Shown here: piece by piece, positions 46,529 through 57,290 of the stretch
Layout of the letters: the number at the start of each line of letters is the position of its first letter
Position numbering within the stretch: position 1 is the first letter of the stretch
From: Vandiemenella viatica
Lineage: Eukaryota > Arthropoda > Insecta > Orthoptera > Morabidae
Direction of reading: 5' to 3'
DNA: 64,000 nucleotides
Assembly: GCA_031002005.1 (NCBI GenBank)
Contig: JARYHS010009186.1
Coordinates: 106,490,829 to 106,554,828, forward strand
The notes under the pieces: generated by a model
Told to the model about the DNA's origin: nothing
Seen by the model: the letters and a program-made list of their open reading frames with translations, nothing else
Databases searched by the model: none
Translations under genes and position numbers: made by a program

Positions 46529-47108
46529 CAGGGTGTTACAAAAAGGTACGGCCAAACTTTCAGGAAACATTCCTCACACACAAACAAAGAAAATATGTTA
46601 TGTGGACATGTGTCCGGAAACACTTACTTTCCATGTTAGAGCTCATTTTATTACTTCTCTTCAAATCACATTAAACATGGAATGGAGACACACAGCAACA
46701 GAACGTACCAGCGTGACTTCAAACACTTTGTTACAGGAAATGTTCAAAATGTTAGCAAGGATATATGCATCCACCCTCCGTCGCATGGAATCCCTGATGC
46801 GCTGATGCAGCCCTGGAGAATGGTGTATTGTATCACAGCCGTCCACAATACGAGCACGAAGAGTCTCTACATTTGGTACCGGGGTTGCGTAGACAAGGGC
46901 TTTCAAATGCCCCCGTAAATGGAAGTCAAGAGGGTTGAGGTCAGGAGAGCGTGGGGGCCATGGAATTACAGTACATACTAACGAAACTAAAATGAGCTCT
47001 AACATGGAAAGCAAGCGTTTCCGGACACATGTCCTCATAACATATTTTCTTTGTTTGTGTGTGAGGAATGTTTCCTGAAAGTTTGGCCGACCTTTTTGTA
47101 ACACCCTG
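46529..47108 (-). mobile_element. Mariner-type transposon, internally deleted (580 bp)
   Basis: Ends CAGGGTGTTACAAAAAGG and the inverted CCTTTTTGTAACACCCTG, flanked by TA on both sides (46527-46528, 47109-47110), the target duplication of the mariner/Tc1 superfamily. The inverted similarity extends about 130 bp inward, to 'tagagctcatttta'. Transposase C-terminus on the minus strand: PPRSPDLNPLDFHLRGHLKA, then LVYATPVPNVETLRARIVDG. It keeps the last catalytic Asp (SPD) but lacks everything before it. Confidence 0.88.
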
Positions 47109-47419
47109 TATAACATTAGCATCACTGTTGGATACCGAGAACTTTTCAGCCTTCTACCTGTTTCGTCAAGCTGCGTGTCAATAACCTGCTCAGTGATTGT
47201 GCTCAGTAACTTCTTAAGTGAGAGCGGTCTCTTAGTGGTTGCTCTGCCACAGCGGCAGCAGTAGTACGTCTGGCGAGGCGTCACGCAAACCGGGTCGGCA
47301 CTGGAGAACGCGACGCGGTCATCGACACCGCGCGTGGCGTGGCGGGCGGGCCATTCAGGCGGTGGCGCAGACAAAAAAGGAAGAGACGCGGACGGAAGTT
47401 GTCCAGTAAACGGCGGCAC
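46661..47419 (-). pseudogene. 252-codon open frame running from flank into mariner-type transposase tail
   Basis: The frame is open from 47419 (GTG, no ATG) through 310 bp of flanking DNA and the terminal repeat, then into the transposase C-terminus, ending at 46661. Residues about 163-225 hold the PRSPDLNPLDF and ETLRARIVDGCDTI blocks. The N-terminal half outside the element is Arg/Pro/Ser-rich and unrecognised. It is probably a chance fusion, since the terminal-repeat part is not normally coding; a spliced host exon is possible but unsupported. Confidence 0.5.
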
Positions 47420-48021
47420 TCATTAAACGCTGTCCATCAAAGCCAATCCGCCGCACGCAGACACGCTCACAAGAAGCGTGTCACACTTCCAGCCGACACC
47501 AAGACCACATCTGGGCGACGCGGAGTCTCCCTAAAATGACACGAAACGTTAGCTTCCACTTAACACTTCCAATAATAACTGTTTGGCTCTGCTTGTCGCC
47601 TCATCTTAACACGTCTCTATTATGAAATAACTATTGAACTTCTACATTATAGGTTCCCAAAGTTGAGGAGGGGGGGGGAGGGGGAGACAGGATGCAAGGT
47701 AGCTTCAACGCAGGTGTGGACGATACCGTAGCTCTACACCGTTGCAAGTACTACGTCTCCTTCACCACCTCTTACAGGTGAAAACATTTATTCTAACATC
47801 ACATAGTGAGTTTCCTCTGAGATGTCATTGTTACCACAGAGAAATAAGCGTTTACCTTTTTAATAATAAATTGTGGTGGGGGTGCGGAGGCGCGGGAACA
47901 TTTCTTTTGACGGAAGGGAGGAGTGGAACGAAAAACTTTGGGAACCCTTACTCTACACAGTGACTTAAATGAAAGGAGGAGAGAAACGCGCCACATCAGC
48001 TTTCGATCTATTGTAGTCCAC
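47109..48021. other. Unassigned segment, GC-richer at 47220-47530
   Basis: Contains the outer half of the 252-codon frame and a G-run near 47668-47685. No recognised domain. Confidence 0.35.
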
Positions 48022-48353
48022 GTTCCCACGATGTCTGGTAACGGAGGCGGTACCTCATTAGCTGAAGTGTAGGGACGAGCGCGCACCACAGGTTAGCCCT
48101 AGCTACCTCGCCGCCATCTCCTCACCACGTTTCCTAGTGTCGTTTGGCACAGAGCACTTTACAGCAATAGATGACTCTGCTGCAAACCGATGGCAACAGC
48201 GCTCCACTACACCCGCCTGTGATGTTTACCGACACAGAGTGGGTAGCTGCGTGTCATCTCCGCTAGCAGAAGCGGCCCCGTTCCCGTGGCGTTTTGTTGA
48301 GTATCCGTCCCGAACCGTCCCGTCCCGCCTTCGTTACAAGACGTCGTGGGAAC
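48022..48353. mobile_element. GC-rich inverted-repeat element, 332 bp
   Basis: 22-bp terminal inverted repeats: left 48022-48043 (starts GTTCCCACGATGTCTGG), right 48332-48353, two mismatches. CCAC lies directly outside both ends and may be a short target duplication. The middle shares 'cacaggttagccc' and 'ccaccacgtttcctagtgtcg' wording with 51.43-51.71 kb, so it is a dispersed family. No transposase. Confidence 0.65.
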
Positions 48354-49095
48354 CCACCTTTTTAAAGATCCTGATCGATAGATGCGTCATAAAATGCAAG
48401 GTGCTTGTACTGGCAAGGTGTTAAGAGTCTTAAAATTTTCCACTATAGCGTCGAATTCAATATCCATTCGGGTCAGCAGTTGTTCTTTTCTGACAAAGTG
48501 GTTAGTCATAGGCTCTTTCGTAAGGATTGTCTTCAACCAACTGTCAAAAATATGTTAGCTTCGAATTATTATTATTAAAAAGAAAAAGTCGCTCAGCTTA
48601 CTTGCAACACATATAAAACAACCGATCACAGTAGAAATTTAGAAGAATTAGATCCCCTGAATTAACATCACAGAACGTAGGAATTCCAAAAACTCAAATT
48701 TAACTTACAACCTTTCTTTTTAGAAATTTATTCTTTTAAAGTGACCACATTATGCAAGAAACATATGAAACATTTAGCAACCTAACCTTCTGCATTGCCC
48801 TTTGGCGAGTCTTCTAATGATGGTTGTCAAATATTTTTAAATGTGCTGTAAGACTCATAGTTAAATGTAGGTCGTCCAAATTAAGACGGAATCCCGTATT
48901 TCACAAAACTTGTGTTTTTACCCCGAGTGATGAAATCAGAACGCCGAAACAAATATTTACGACCATATCGACAGCTGAATTATAAAAGCTTAACTTTTTT
49001 GTCAGTTAATTAATAAAATGTCGGCAAATTGGTGTTTTTCTTTTATGTTGGAAGACGACTAATGTGCATTCGCGAACTGCATGCTACTGATCAAC
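48354..49095. other. Anonymous AT-rich DNA
   Basis: No recognised features. Confidence 0.4.
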
Positions 49096-49310
49096 GACGT
49101 AAACTGACCCTGGTTAAAGGTCGGGTCTATCATTCGGGATATCGTTGATTCGATCCCTGGTCTGGCCATTCTGATATCTGTTTTCCAGTGTTTACTGAAA
49201 CCATTAGAGGCAAGCGCTGGGATGGTTCCTTTAAAAGGTCATTTCCGAAGTCCTTATGCTTCCTTTCCATCAATTCTGGTCCTGATCAATTAATGTTGTG
49301 CACTATAAAA
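49096..49310 (+). mobile_element. SINE-like relic (family 1 relative)
   Basis: Plus-strand order: 'ttgattcgatccctgg' (box B), 'ggccattctgatatctg', 'gcaagcgctgggatggttcc' and 'aaaaggtcatttccgaag'. The tail differs from the other family-1 copies. Confidence 0.55.
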
Positions 49311-49929
49311 ATTGCCTTAAAAGAAAGTAATCAGGTACAGCGAAGAATACACATGGAGCAAAACCTATTACTTTAAGATTAATCCGCTTCCATGAAATCG
49401 CTTCGAAATTCGTTTTTATCACTCTCAGACTCAGCCAGGGGTAAGCCACAAAGAAGGAAAAAATATGGAAATAGCAATTAATCGCAAATAACAAAGCGGA
49501 GAAAGTGTAAAACGGCTGTAGCATTATTTAACCTGTAATTCAATGTTTTAAATTGAAATAAATTTTCATACTGTATTCTAATATTCTGTTTTTCCTTCAA
49601 CTGAAATGACTTTCCTCGTTAAATCTCCAGAACATGTTGTTTGTTTCTGAAGAGCGGCTTAAGCCCTTGATATGATGCCAGGTCGACTTGTTGCCTGCCT
49701 CATTCGGCATTCCGCAGAGAGCGCGGTCGGTGACGTGATAAGGTGGGCGCTGCAGGTAGCGGACAGGAAGTGGTAAGGGGGAGAGCGCGGGATGCTTCTC
49801 GTCTGATAGCCACGGCCTGACTCAGCTGCTTTCGGCTAGGGTGCCAGCGGCGACTCGTTCACAGTTCCGACGGTAGATGGCGCAATGAAACCGACTGCCA
49901 ACATCACTGTCACTGTTTATTCCCGGATA
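49311..49929. other. Unassigned segment, GC-rich at 49690-49900
   Basis: No recognised gene or repeat; the GC-rich patch just precedes the mariner-type element. Confidence 0.35.
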
Positions 49930-49931
49930 TA

Positions 49932-50481
49932 CAGGGTGTTACAAAGAGGTACGTCCAAACTTTCAGGAAACATTTCTCACACACAAACAAAAAAATATGT
50001 TATGTGGACATGTGTCCAGAGCTCATTTTAGTTTCGTTCCCATGGCCCCCACGCTCTCCTGACCTCAACCCTCTTGACTTCCATTTATGGGGGCATTTGA
50101 AAGCCCTTGTCTACGCAACCCCGGTACCAAATGTAGAGACTCTTCGTGCTCGTATTGTGGACGGCTGTGATACAATACGCCATTCTCCATGGCTGCATCA
50201 GCGCATCAGGGATTCCTTGCAACGGAGGGTGGATGCATGTATCCTCGCTAACGGAGGACATTTTGAACATTTCCTGTAACAAAGTGTTTGAAGTCACGCT
50301 GGTACGTACTGTTGCTGTATGTTTCCATTCCGTGTTTAATGTGATTTGAAGAGAAGTAATAAAATGAGCTCTAACATGGAAAGTAAGCGTTTCCGGACAC
50401 ATGTCCACATGACATATTTTCTTTGTTTGTGTGTGAGGAATATTTCCTGAAAGTTTGGCCATACCTTTTTGTAACACCCTG
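49932..50481 (+). mobile_element. Mariner-type transposon, internally deleted (550 bp)
   Basis: Same family as 46.5-47.1 kb but inverted relative to it: ends CAGGGTGTTACAAA.AGG, TA at 49930-49931 and 50482-50483. Plus-strand frame 50004-50279: PWPPRSPDLNPLDFHLWGHL, then LVYATPVPNVETLRARIVDG and ending LANGGHFEHFL, the complete normal C-terminus. The WG of 'HLWGHL' is intact here, whereas the 46.5 kb copy has HLRGHL. The N-terminus and the first two catalytic Asp are deleted. Confidence 0.88.
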
Positions 50482-50506
50482 TACAGTGAGACTGATTGTT
50501 ATCTTA

Positions 50507-50747
50507 ATTTTTTTTTAACTGCTTAACGTCTCTGAACAGCGAGGTCTTTATAGACGGGACAGGATGGGGGGGCAAGGAACGGAGAAGGAATTCGGCCATG
50601 GCCTTTTGAAGGAAGCATCCCGGCATTTTCCTGGAGTGGTTTGGGAAACCATGGAGAACCCAAATCTGGATGCCAGGACACGGATTCGAACCGCCGTCCT
50701 CCCGAATGCGAGGCCAGAACGCTAACCGTTACACCACCACTCGCGGT
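50507..50747 (-). mobile_element. SINE family 1, full-length
   Basis: Minus-strand copy, closest to the 32.2 kb one: 'ttttttttaactgcttaacg', GGAATTCGGCCATGGCC, 'gaaccgccgtcctcccg' and head 'cgttacaccaccac'. Imperfect flanking TCTTAATTT and TCTTAGTTT suggest a 9-bp target duplication with one mismatch. Confidence 0.85.
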
Positions 50748-51426
50748 CTCTTAGTTTAGAAGGCAGAGCACTGTACACTATCAACACTATTAACTATTTT
50801 TATTACAGTATCTCCTTATTCCAAAGAAATGTTTTTTACGGCATACGTGTTTCGTCTTCTTATTTAAGACCTCTTTAGTTCCCTGTGAAACACCTGCATA
50901 TATCAATACTCATTGATTTGTGTTCATCAGCAATAAGATTATGTTGACTTCTGTTCTATTTGTTTTCAGTCTGCTTTCCTTTAGGACGTGCCGGTGATCG
51001 GTACGAATTTTATATTCTGCTGTATATTTCTCATATTATTTTGTAAAAAGATTACTCATCTGTCGCAATGAAACCATTTTCTTCAGTTCCAGTATGAATA
51101 AATCATAAAAAATACTAGCATTTTTCTGCTATTTTGCCCGCGGGAAACTTGGTGTTCATGATAATGCGTTTGCCTTTTATTTTTCTTCTAGTAGCCTAAA
51201 TTTTTGTAATGTAATGTCTCTATAACTTTTACCGTAAATTCGATTCCCCAACGTTACGGTTATTGGTATGTTAAACTTCGATGTAGTAGTTTGATTATTG
51301 TGTTCTGTGTACTCAAAAATAAAATGATCCAGAAAATTGAAGCAATAAATAACCAAATTAACGTAATAAAAAAATAAAAAAAATATTAACGGAATCTAAA
51401 GGGTTGGGTGTTACCCTGCGCTTTAT
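50748..51426. other. Anonymous AT-rich DNA
   Basis: No recognised features. Confidence 0.4.
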
Positions 51427-51709
51427 GGTGGCTTTCCATGGCGCGTGGTTTTGTAGGCCGCTTCATGCATCCCAATTGTACGTATCAGCACGCGCCACAG
51501 GCTAGCCCGCGCCGCCTCGCAGCCACCTCGCAGCCATCTCCCCACCACGTTGCCTAGTGTCGTTTCAACTACCCGGGCGTTTGATGTTTACCGACTGGGT
51601 GATGGATAGAGGCGCGTCGTCCCTGCCAGTAGTGGCGGCTCCCTTCCCACGGCCCGGTTCATAGCTAGACCGACGCAACCGGCAAATGCATGGGCATAGA
51701 GAAGCCACC
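51427..51709. mobile_element. GC-rich inverted-repeat element related to the 48 kb one
   Basis: Ends GGTGGCTTTCCATGG and the inverted 'gagaagccacc'. The middle 'cgccacaggctagcccg', 'catctccccaccacgttgcc' and 'tagtgtcgttt' match the 48.02-48.35 kb element. Boundaries are approximate. Confidence 0.5.
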
Positions 51710-52199
51710 TTTAACGCGATCTTCATCAGTAACGCGTAAAGAAGTGTTCATCTGAGAGACAATGTAATTGTTCCCGGTGCAAACGAATTTCTTGCTCCGC
51801 TGCTCGGTCATTAAGAGTCGTTAGATGTGTAGTAGATTTTAAGCTAGACGATAAGCTTTCACACCGAGAAAACCCCATCCAAATTGATTCAGTAGTTTTT
51901 GCGTGATGCCTGGACAGATGGAAAGACACAGCTCGCTTAATAGTACAGACAGATATAATTTTAGAAAGAAAGACATAAACACGATTACGTTAATAATCCG
52001 AACTTTCAGCTAATACCTGGCAACAAGGTACAATACGGAGAAACCATAATAATCATGTAATCGCTACGTGAAATATAATGTTTATCTAATGAGAACGTAT
52101 TGGCACGTCATCAATGCACTGGAGAGAGTGCAGCAGGAATTTTTTGTCCGAATGAAAGCAATTTTTTTTTTCATTGCCGCTAGTTTTCTCCTTAATTAG
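51710..52199. other. Unassigned segment
   Basis: 51875-51925 ('attgattcagtagtttttgcg', 'gacagatggaaagac') has the wording of a common insect repeat end; the family is not established. Confidence 0.35.
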
Positions 52200-52460
52200 T
52201 GTGACGGTTCATTTGGTTAAGTCACGTAACAAGGCAGCAAGAGTTCTCGGCTTTGAATCCCTCTCTTTGCCGGAATTTTTACGGGCCATAAAACTGACCT
52301 TCATCCCTGGCAAAGATTGATTTGTTAATGTAAAGCACGCTGACATGATCTGCGATAGGAATTTGACGTTCTCCTTTTTCGGTAGGTTCATCGGTATAGG
52401 TTGGGCGGCTACGACATTAGTAGATGTCGCAGTTGATAAAAATTCTGTCACCAGGTAATT
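52200..52460 (+). mobile_element. SINE family 2, diverged
   Basis: Plus-strand copy: 'gtgacggttcatttggttaag' (box A side), 'ggctttgaatccctctc' (box B side), 'actgaccttcatccctgg', 'gggcggctacgac' and 'aaaaattctgtcacca', in the same order as the 3.8 kb element. Confidence 0.65.
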
Positions 52461-52579
52461 AATACCACACGAGACACGAAACTATTATCACTGCTTTCCA
52501 AGTTTGTCCTTCCGCACCCTTTCATGTGAAAATATTAACACAGAAACAGACCATATGCTCGAATTTGTATGAGTATTCA

Positions 52580-53490
52580 ATTTAATTGCGATGGAGCGTA
52601 CCCTCAGGTGGAAATTTTCCTACACATCCATTTTTTCCATTTCTTGTACCCACCTACTTTTTCCCTCTTTCAGCGTTTTTTAAAATATTAATTATTTCTC
52701 ATGGTAACTTATTCCAATCCCTAACCCTCTTACCCACGAATGAAAATCTTCCCACACCCTTGTGCCTGAAATCATGTGCCAGCTTGTGATAGTGATCATG
52801 CTCATCTCTTCCCTTCTGTGTACTACTCCTAATTCTTACAGCAATAGATTTCTACTCCTCATCACCAATATACACCTTCTACGCTTCCAAGACTCTCTTC
52901 ACCCTCCGCCTATCTTCCATTAAAACCCATTCCAGCACTTTTATCATGTCGGTTACTGATTGTGTTCTGCGGTAATTTCCAGAGACAAATCTAGCAGCCC
53001 TTCTTTGCACCCCTCCCCCCTCAACTACTGTATTTGATACCCAAACTATGGGTCCCATACTACACCACCACCATATCCATGTAATGTTCTGACCAATGTT
53101 TTGCAACCCAATTTCTTTAGTTCTCTCGAACATCCCCCTCCCCAAAAAAGTCACTCTCTCCAACAATAAAGGATTTTGAAACCTTTTCCCTACTATCTCT
53201 CCAATGTGTCCTGGCCAGTTGGGTTTGTTGTCAAATGTTATGCCAAGGTGTTTACATTTCAAGTCTTCAACAAGCAATTATTTCCCCATTTTATAATAAT
53301 AAAGAACCTTTCATTTTTTATTTATGTAACTAATAAGCTGACTGTTTTTGCGTTTACCTTCATGGCATGTTAATCTATCCAGCTAGATATCTCATCTAGG
53401 TCACCCTGCAATCGTTCACAATCTCCTGCCATTTTGATGCTATGATATAGGATTGTGTCATCTGCAAACAACCTAAATTCTGATAGTAAA
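52580..53490 (-). pseudogene. LINE reverse-transcriptase C-terminal relic (minus)
   Basis: From about 53480 downward: FRLFADDTILYHSIKMAGDC (FADD polymerase active site), LQGDLDEISSWID, a stop, then a 132-codon open piece (52879-53277) with VEDLKCKHLGITFDNKPNWP, GPIVWVSNTVVEGGGVQRRA and ARFVSGNYRRTQSVTDMIK. 'KHLGIT.D....W..HI' and 'QRRAARFV.G' are standard blocks just after the active site in CR1/L2-type LINEs. It is from a different family than the 28.7 kb LINE. Parts upstream of the active site are missing. Confidence 0.78.
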
Positions 53491-54210
53491 CTACTTCTTT
53501 ATGGACCGGTAGTAGTATTGCATTTTTCCAGTCCTCTAGTAAGTAACAAGATTCCAGAATGATTGTAAATAATATCGTGTCTCACTATCTTTAATACATC
53601 TGTGGTAAATATTATCTATACCGGCGCCTCCATGCTATTTTACCTTTCTCCTATTCACCTTATACCATGACTATCTATAAAGAAAATAAATTTAATTTTC
53701 CTTAATGTTTTTGCAGACTTAGTCCGATGATTTAAAAATCAGAGATACATCGTATTCACTGACTAATACTGTTTAATTTTCGTTCCTAAGAGGTTACTAA
53801 TCTCTGTGAGAGAGGATCACTTAAGGGTGGAGGTTGTTCTGTGTGCTAAGGATTTCACACCGTGAACCGATTTACAATGTTGAATTGTCGATGTTGAGAG
53901 TTTGCGTGGGATGGTTGGGTTGGAGGGTGTGTGAGAAGATGCACGGTGGAATGCGGGCTGGACAAAGGCACCGTCCCCCAATGACCCCCCTGGGGGTCCC
54001 TCTGTAAACACTGCCCCACTGTGGACCATTTCTCACACGTCATGGCTGAAACTGGTTGTTGAATTTCGCATACAACAGCCATGACTGCGATAATGAGATC
54101 AGTTTCGAAACCAAAAGGGATTTATTACTCGTATTTGCTGTATAATTTGCGATCGTTGAATTTCTTTCTCGACTGCAGCACAATATTTGTTGCCGTAAAA
54201 CAGATAACTG
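53491..54210. other. Unassigned segment
   Basis: GC-richer at 53820-54030, with 70-75-codon minus frames and no recognised domain. Confidence 0.35.
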
Positions 54211-54358
54211 GGTTCCCACGGCGCGTCCATTGGCGCCTGTTAAGGGACGCCTCTCATCTTTGCCGCATAAGCTAGCAGGTACGAAGTGTCTCGACCCACC
54301 GCCAGGCGGTAGAAGATGAAAGGCGCGTCCTGCCTACCACGCGCCGTATGAACGGACC
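54211..54358. mobile_element. GC-rich foldback element, 148 bp
   Basis: The left end GGTTCCCACGGCGCGT and the right end, inverted GGTCCGTTCATACGGCGCGT, pair up. A second inner pair (GGGACGCCTCTCATCTTT with AAGATGAAAGGCGCGTCC) continues the stem. A short GC-rich palindromic MITE. Its ends resemble those at 48.02 and 51.43 kb. Confidence 0.55.
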
Positions 54359-55840
54359 TTAAATGCACCACGGGATCCTAATTCTATATTCTTCTTTACC
54401 AACTTTTCCCAGCTTTTTGAGGTCAGCTGTCTTCCATGAATTTTACTCATCGATGACGTGATCAAATTTGGAGCTATGTTTTTTTTTACAACCGCTGACA
54501 TCAAGCATTTTATACCTACTACCGTTCCGAGCCGTACTACATGCTAATGGGGGAAATGAAGTGTTGCCATCTACCAGTGAAACTTTTAACTATGCTAAGT
54601 GTGTGATAAGTGTATTTTTTGTTTGCGAAATGGGGCGGAGATCGGTGACCTCCCGGCATTTATCTTGATGGCTGCGGAAAACCAACTAAAAACTGCAGTC
54701 AGGCTTGGGCTCGTGCCTGGTCCCGTTGAACTACCTACCCAATCCCGTAAGCGTTTGAAAAAACAGTAACAACCACTATTCGCGACGAAAGCAAAGATAA
54801 TATTGTAAAGATACTTGTCAGCTGATATCGTAGGTGAAAAAATATTACTAATATGGCGTTATTGACGTATCCCCTGTACTCTTTAAAACTGCTTCTTTTC
54901 GTAATTTCTTAATGCCTTAATAAAGAACTGAGACAAAGCAGGAGATCTTTCACATTTATCACGTATGAAAGTTTATGTTATTGCATTCCTGACTTTAAAA
55001 AAATAAAAATTAAAAGTACAGACAAAATCTCAAAACAAATAAAAGAAATTAGTGATCAGAATTTTGTTTATGGTACCACCATCAACGCAATCCGGTTCGC
55101 TTTATTTACAGACTACAGATATTACTTATACACTGCAAGGAGAAAATGAATAAATTTAATTTCTAAGTATTTGACAAATTTCAGTAAACTTTGGTCTTAA
55201 TACTTTGTTCTCAAAATTGTAATTAACTTTTTCTCTCCCTAACAGGTTTATAAACCTGCTGTGTGGCAATAAATCTTGCTTACATCAGTGTATAATTGCG
55301 CTCTATAACAGATCTCATTAAATATGCAGGCCCCACAAAGTATTTACGTTTGCAAGGTCACGTGCTGACGACATCGTGATGCAGTTTCCGAGCGACATGC
55401 CTCATTACAACGCTCCGTAAGGCCGAAGAGCTGCATACGTGGGCGACGAGGACCCGGAACAGGCCGTCATCTTGCCTTACATGCATTAATCTGTTTGAAG
55501 CTGAAAATACTTGAGTCCATTGCACATTGCAGATTTTTTTTTTTTTTTTGTAATTTTATTTCTATGGTTCAGGCGTCTACCAACTGCATTAATGAAACTT
55601 ATTTCAAGTTTCTAAGTCTTTTCTTTTGCTCCAAGACTTCTTCATTTTGTAACTTGCTAGTGCACCTTTTTCCGAGAAACGTTTAAAATTAATTCTTCTT
55701 GGATCTGTTCTAAACATTTTTTTTTTTTTTCCATTTGCCACATCTAATTCCCTAAAACCATATTTATAACGATAGTGGTGCAATCGCTTTAGCAATTGAA
55801 CCAGTGATTCTTCCTATTCATTACAATATTATACATTCAT
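54359..55840. other. Anonymous DNA
   Basis: No recognised gene. A T-run at 55534-55549 and another at 55718-55730; a GC-richer patch at 55330-55480. Nothing else seen. Confidence 0.4.
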
Positions 55841-56375
55841 AAATAAATTACGCCAAAGCAATTGACTTTTATGTGTTTATTGATTTCCCGCAAGCGTTTC
55901 ACTTCTTTTGCAGAAACATCTTCAGCGGGTTTTCCTGTTAGTTACGTACAAATGTTAATAAGTTGGTTATGTTGTGTTTGGTACAGTGTAATTATTATCT
56001 ATTTTTTTTTTAATCTACTAATATTTTGCTGTCTATTGCATTTATTTTTGTTCCGTTCTCAGCATCAGTGCATTAGCATTCTTGGTGAGAAGTATGACAA
56101 GCAACATCTGAATAATGAAGACATTTCTCACCAAGAATGCCAATGCACTGATGCTGAGAACGCAACAAAAATAAATGCAATAGACCGCAAAATATAAGTA
56201 GATTTTTCTTTTTTTTTAAAAAAAAAAAAGATAATAATTACACTATACCAAACACAACATAACCAACTTATAACATTTGTACGTAACTAACAGGAAAACC
56301 CGTTGAAGATGCTTCTGTAAAAGAAGTGAAACGCGTGCGGGGATCAATAAGCAATTACTTTGGCGTAATTTATTT
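55841..56375. repeat. Large foldback: two 251-bp inverted arms, 33-bp spacer
   Basis: Left arm 55841-56091 and right arm 56125-56375 are reverse complements with few differences: 'aaataaattacgcc' against 'ggcgtaatttattt' at the outer ends and 'tgcattagcattcttggtg' against its complement next to the spacer. In the arms, 'gaagatgcttctgtaaaagaag' and 'gaaacgcgtgcgggg' resemble a motif common in insect repeats. No transposase. RNA from either strand would form a long hairpin. Confidence 0.88.
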
Positions 56376-56537
56376 AAAAATATTATCACCAATTGAGGAA
56401 AATGATCCACAATGTCCAAATATTTACTATGTTTCACAATCGACAATTGTCATCTTCAGAAACAAATGTAGCTTAAAGTGTAAAGTTTTCTTCATTACAT
56501 TATTATAAGTCGATTATTTTATTGGTCTTGGTCCTTT

Positions 56538-56667
56538 CTGAAATTAACCTGGCATTCGCCTAGAGTGATTTTGATTTCGGGAAACCATGGAACACCAAAA
56601 TTTGGATGGCCAGGCGGGTATTAGAACCACTGTCTTCCATAATGCTAGGCTTCACAGTTCACACACA
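56538..56667 (-). mobile_element. SINE family 1, partial
   Basis: Minus-strand copy with 'ctggcattcgcctagagtga', 'gggaaaccatggaaca', 'tggatggccaggcgggtatt' and 'tcttccataatgc'. The tail-side half is missing. Confidence 0.7.
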
Positions 56668-56670
56668 GAT

Positions 56671-57070
56671 TGGTGTTGTCAGTATAAATATATGAATTCT
56701 AAAGTAATAAATCACCGTTTCGTAGATGGGTGTAGCGATACTGGTGTAAACGGTAGAAATCGAGTCTAGCTTATAATAATCTCTTCATTATATGATTAAT
56801 TCGACATTCAAGGAAATTACGTATCCACCTTAGGGCAAAACTACTCTAAAATCACTGCATGTAATGGTATTGAACATAAACGGCATAGAAACGTGTTGCG
56901 TGAACCACATTCTTCTTTGGATACAAAATAATAGGCTTATGTTATAAAATTCTGCATATTGTAGCTACAATATATTTTATTATGAAACTTAAAATAAAAG
57001 AAAAAGAAAAAAATTGATCCTTATACAGTTCATTATTAACTAGAGTACCTGATTTTATTTTTAGTAATGG
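56671..57070. other. Anonymous AT-rich DNA
   Basis: No recognised features. Confidence 0.4.
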
Positions 57071-57290
57071 CATTACGCCTCGTCGACGTCAAGGTCATTA
57101 GAGACGGGATGGAACTGGGGGACAAGGAACGGGAAGGAATTCTGCCATAGCCTTTTGAAGGAAGCATCCCGACATTTGCCTAGATCGATTTGGGGAAACC
57201 ATGCAAAATCCAAATCTGGATGCCCGGACGGGGATTCGAACCGGCATCCTCCAGAATGCGAGGCCAGAGCGTTAGCAGCTCACCCAGTAT
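57071..57290 (-). mobile_element. SINE family 1, full-length
   Basis: Minus-strand copy with CCTCGTCGACGTCAAGGTC, 'ggaattctgccatagcc', 'gatttggggaaaccatgc', GGGGATTCGAACCGG and 'gcagctcaccca'. No target duplication found. Confidence 0.83.
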
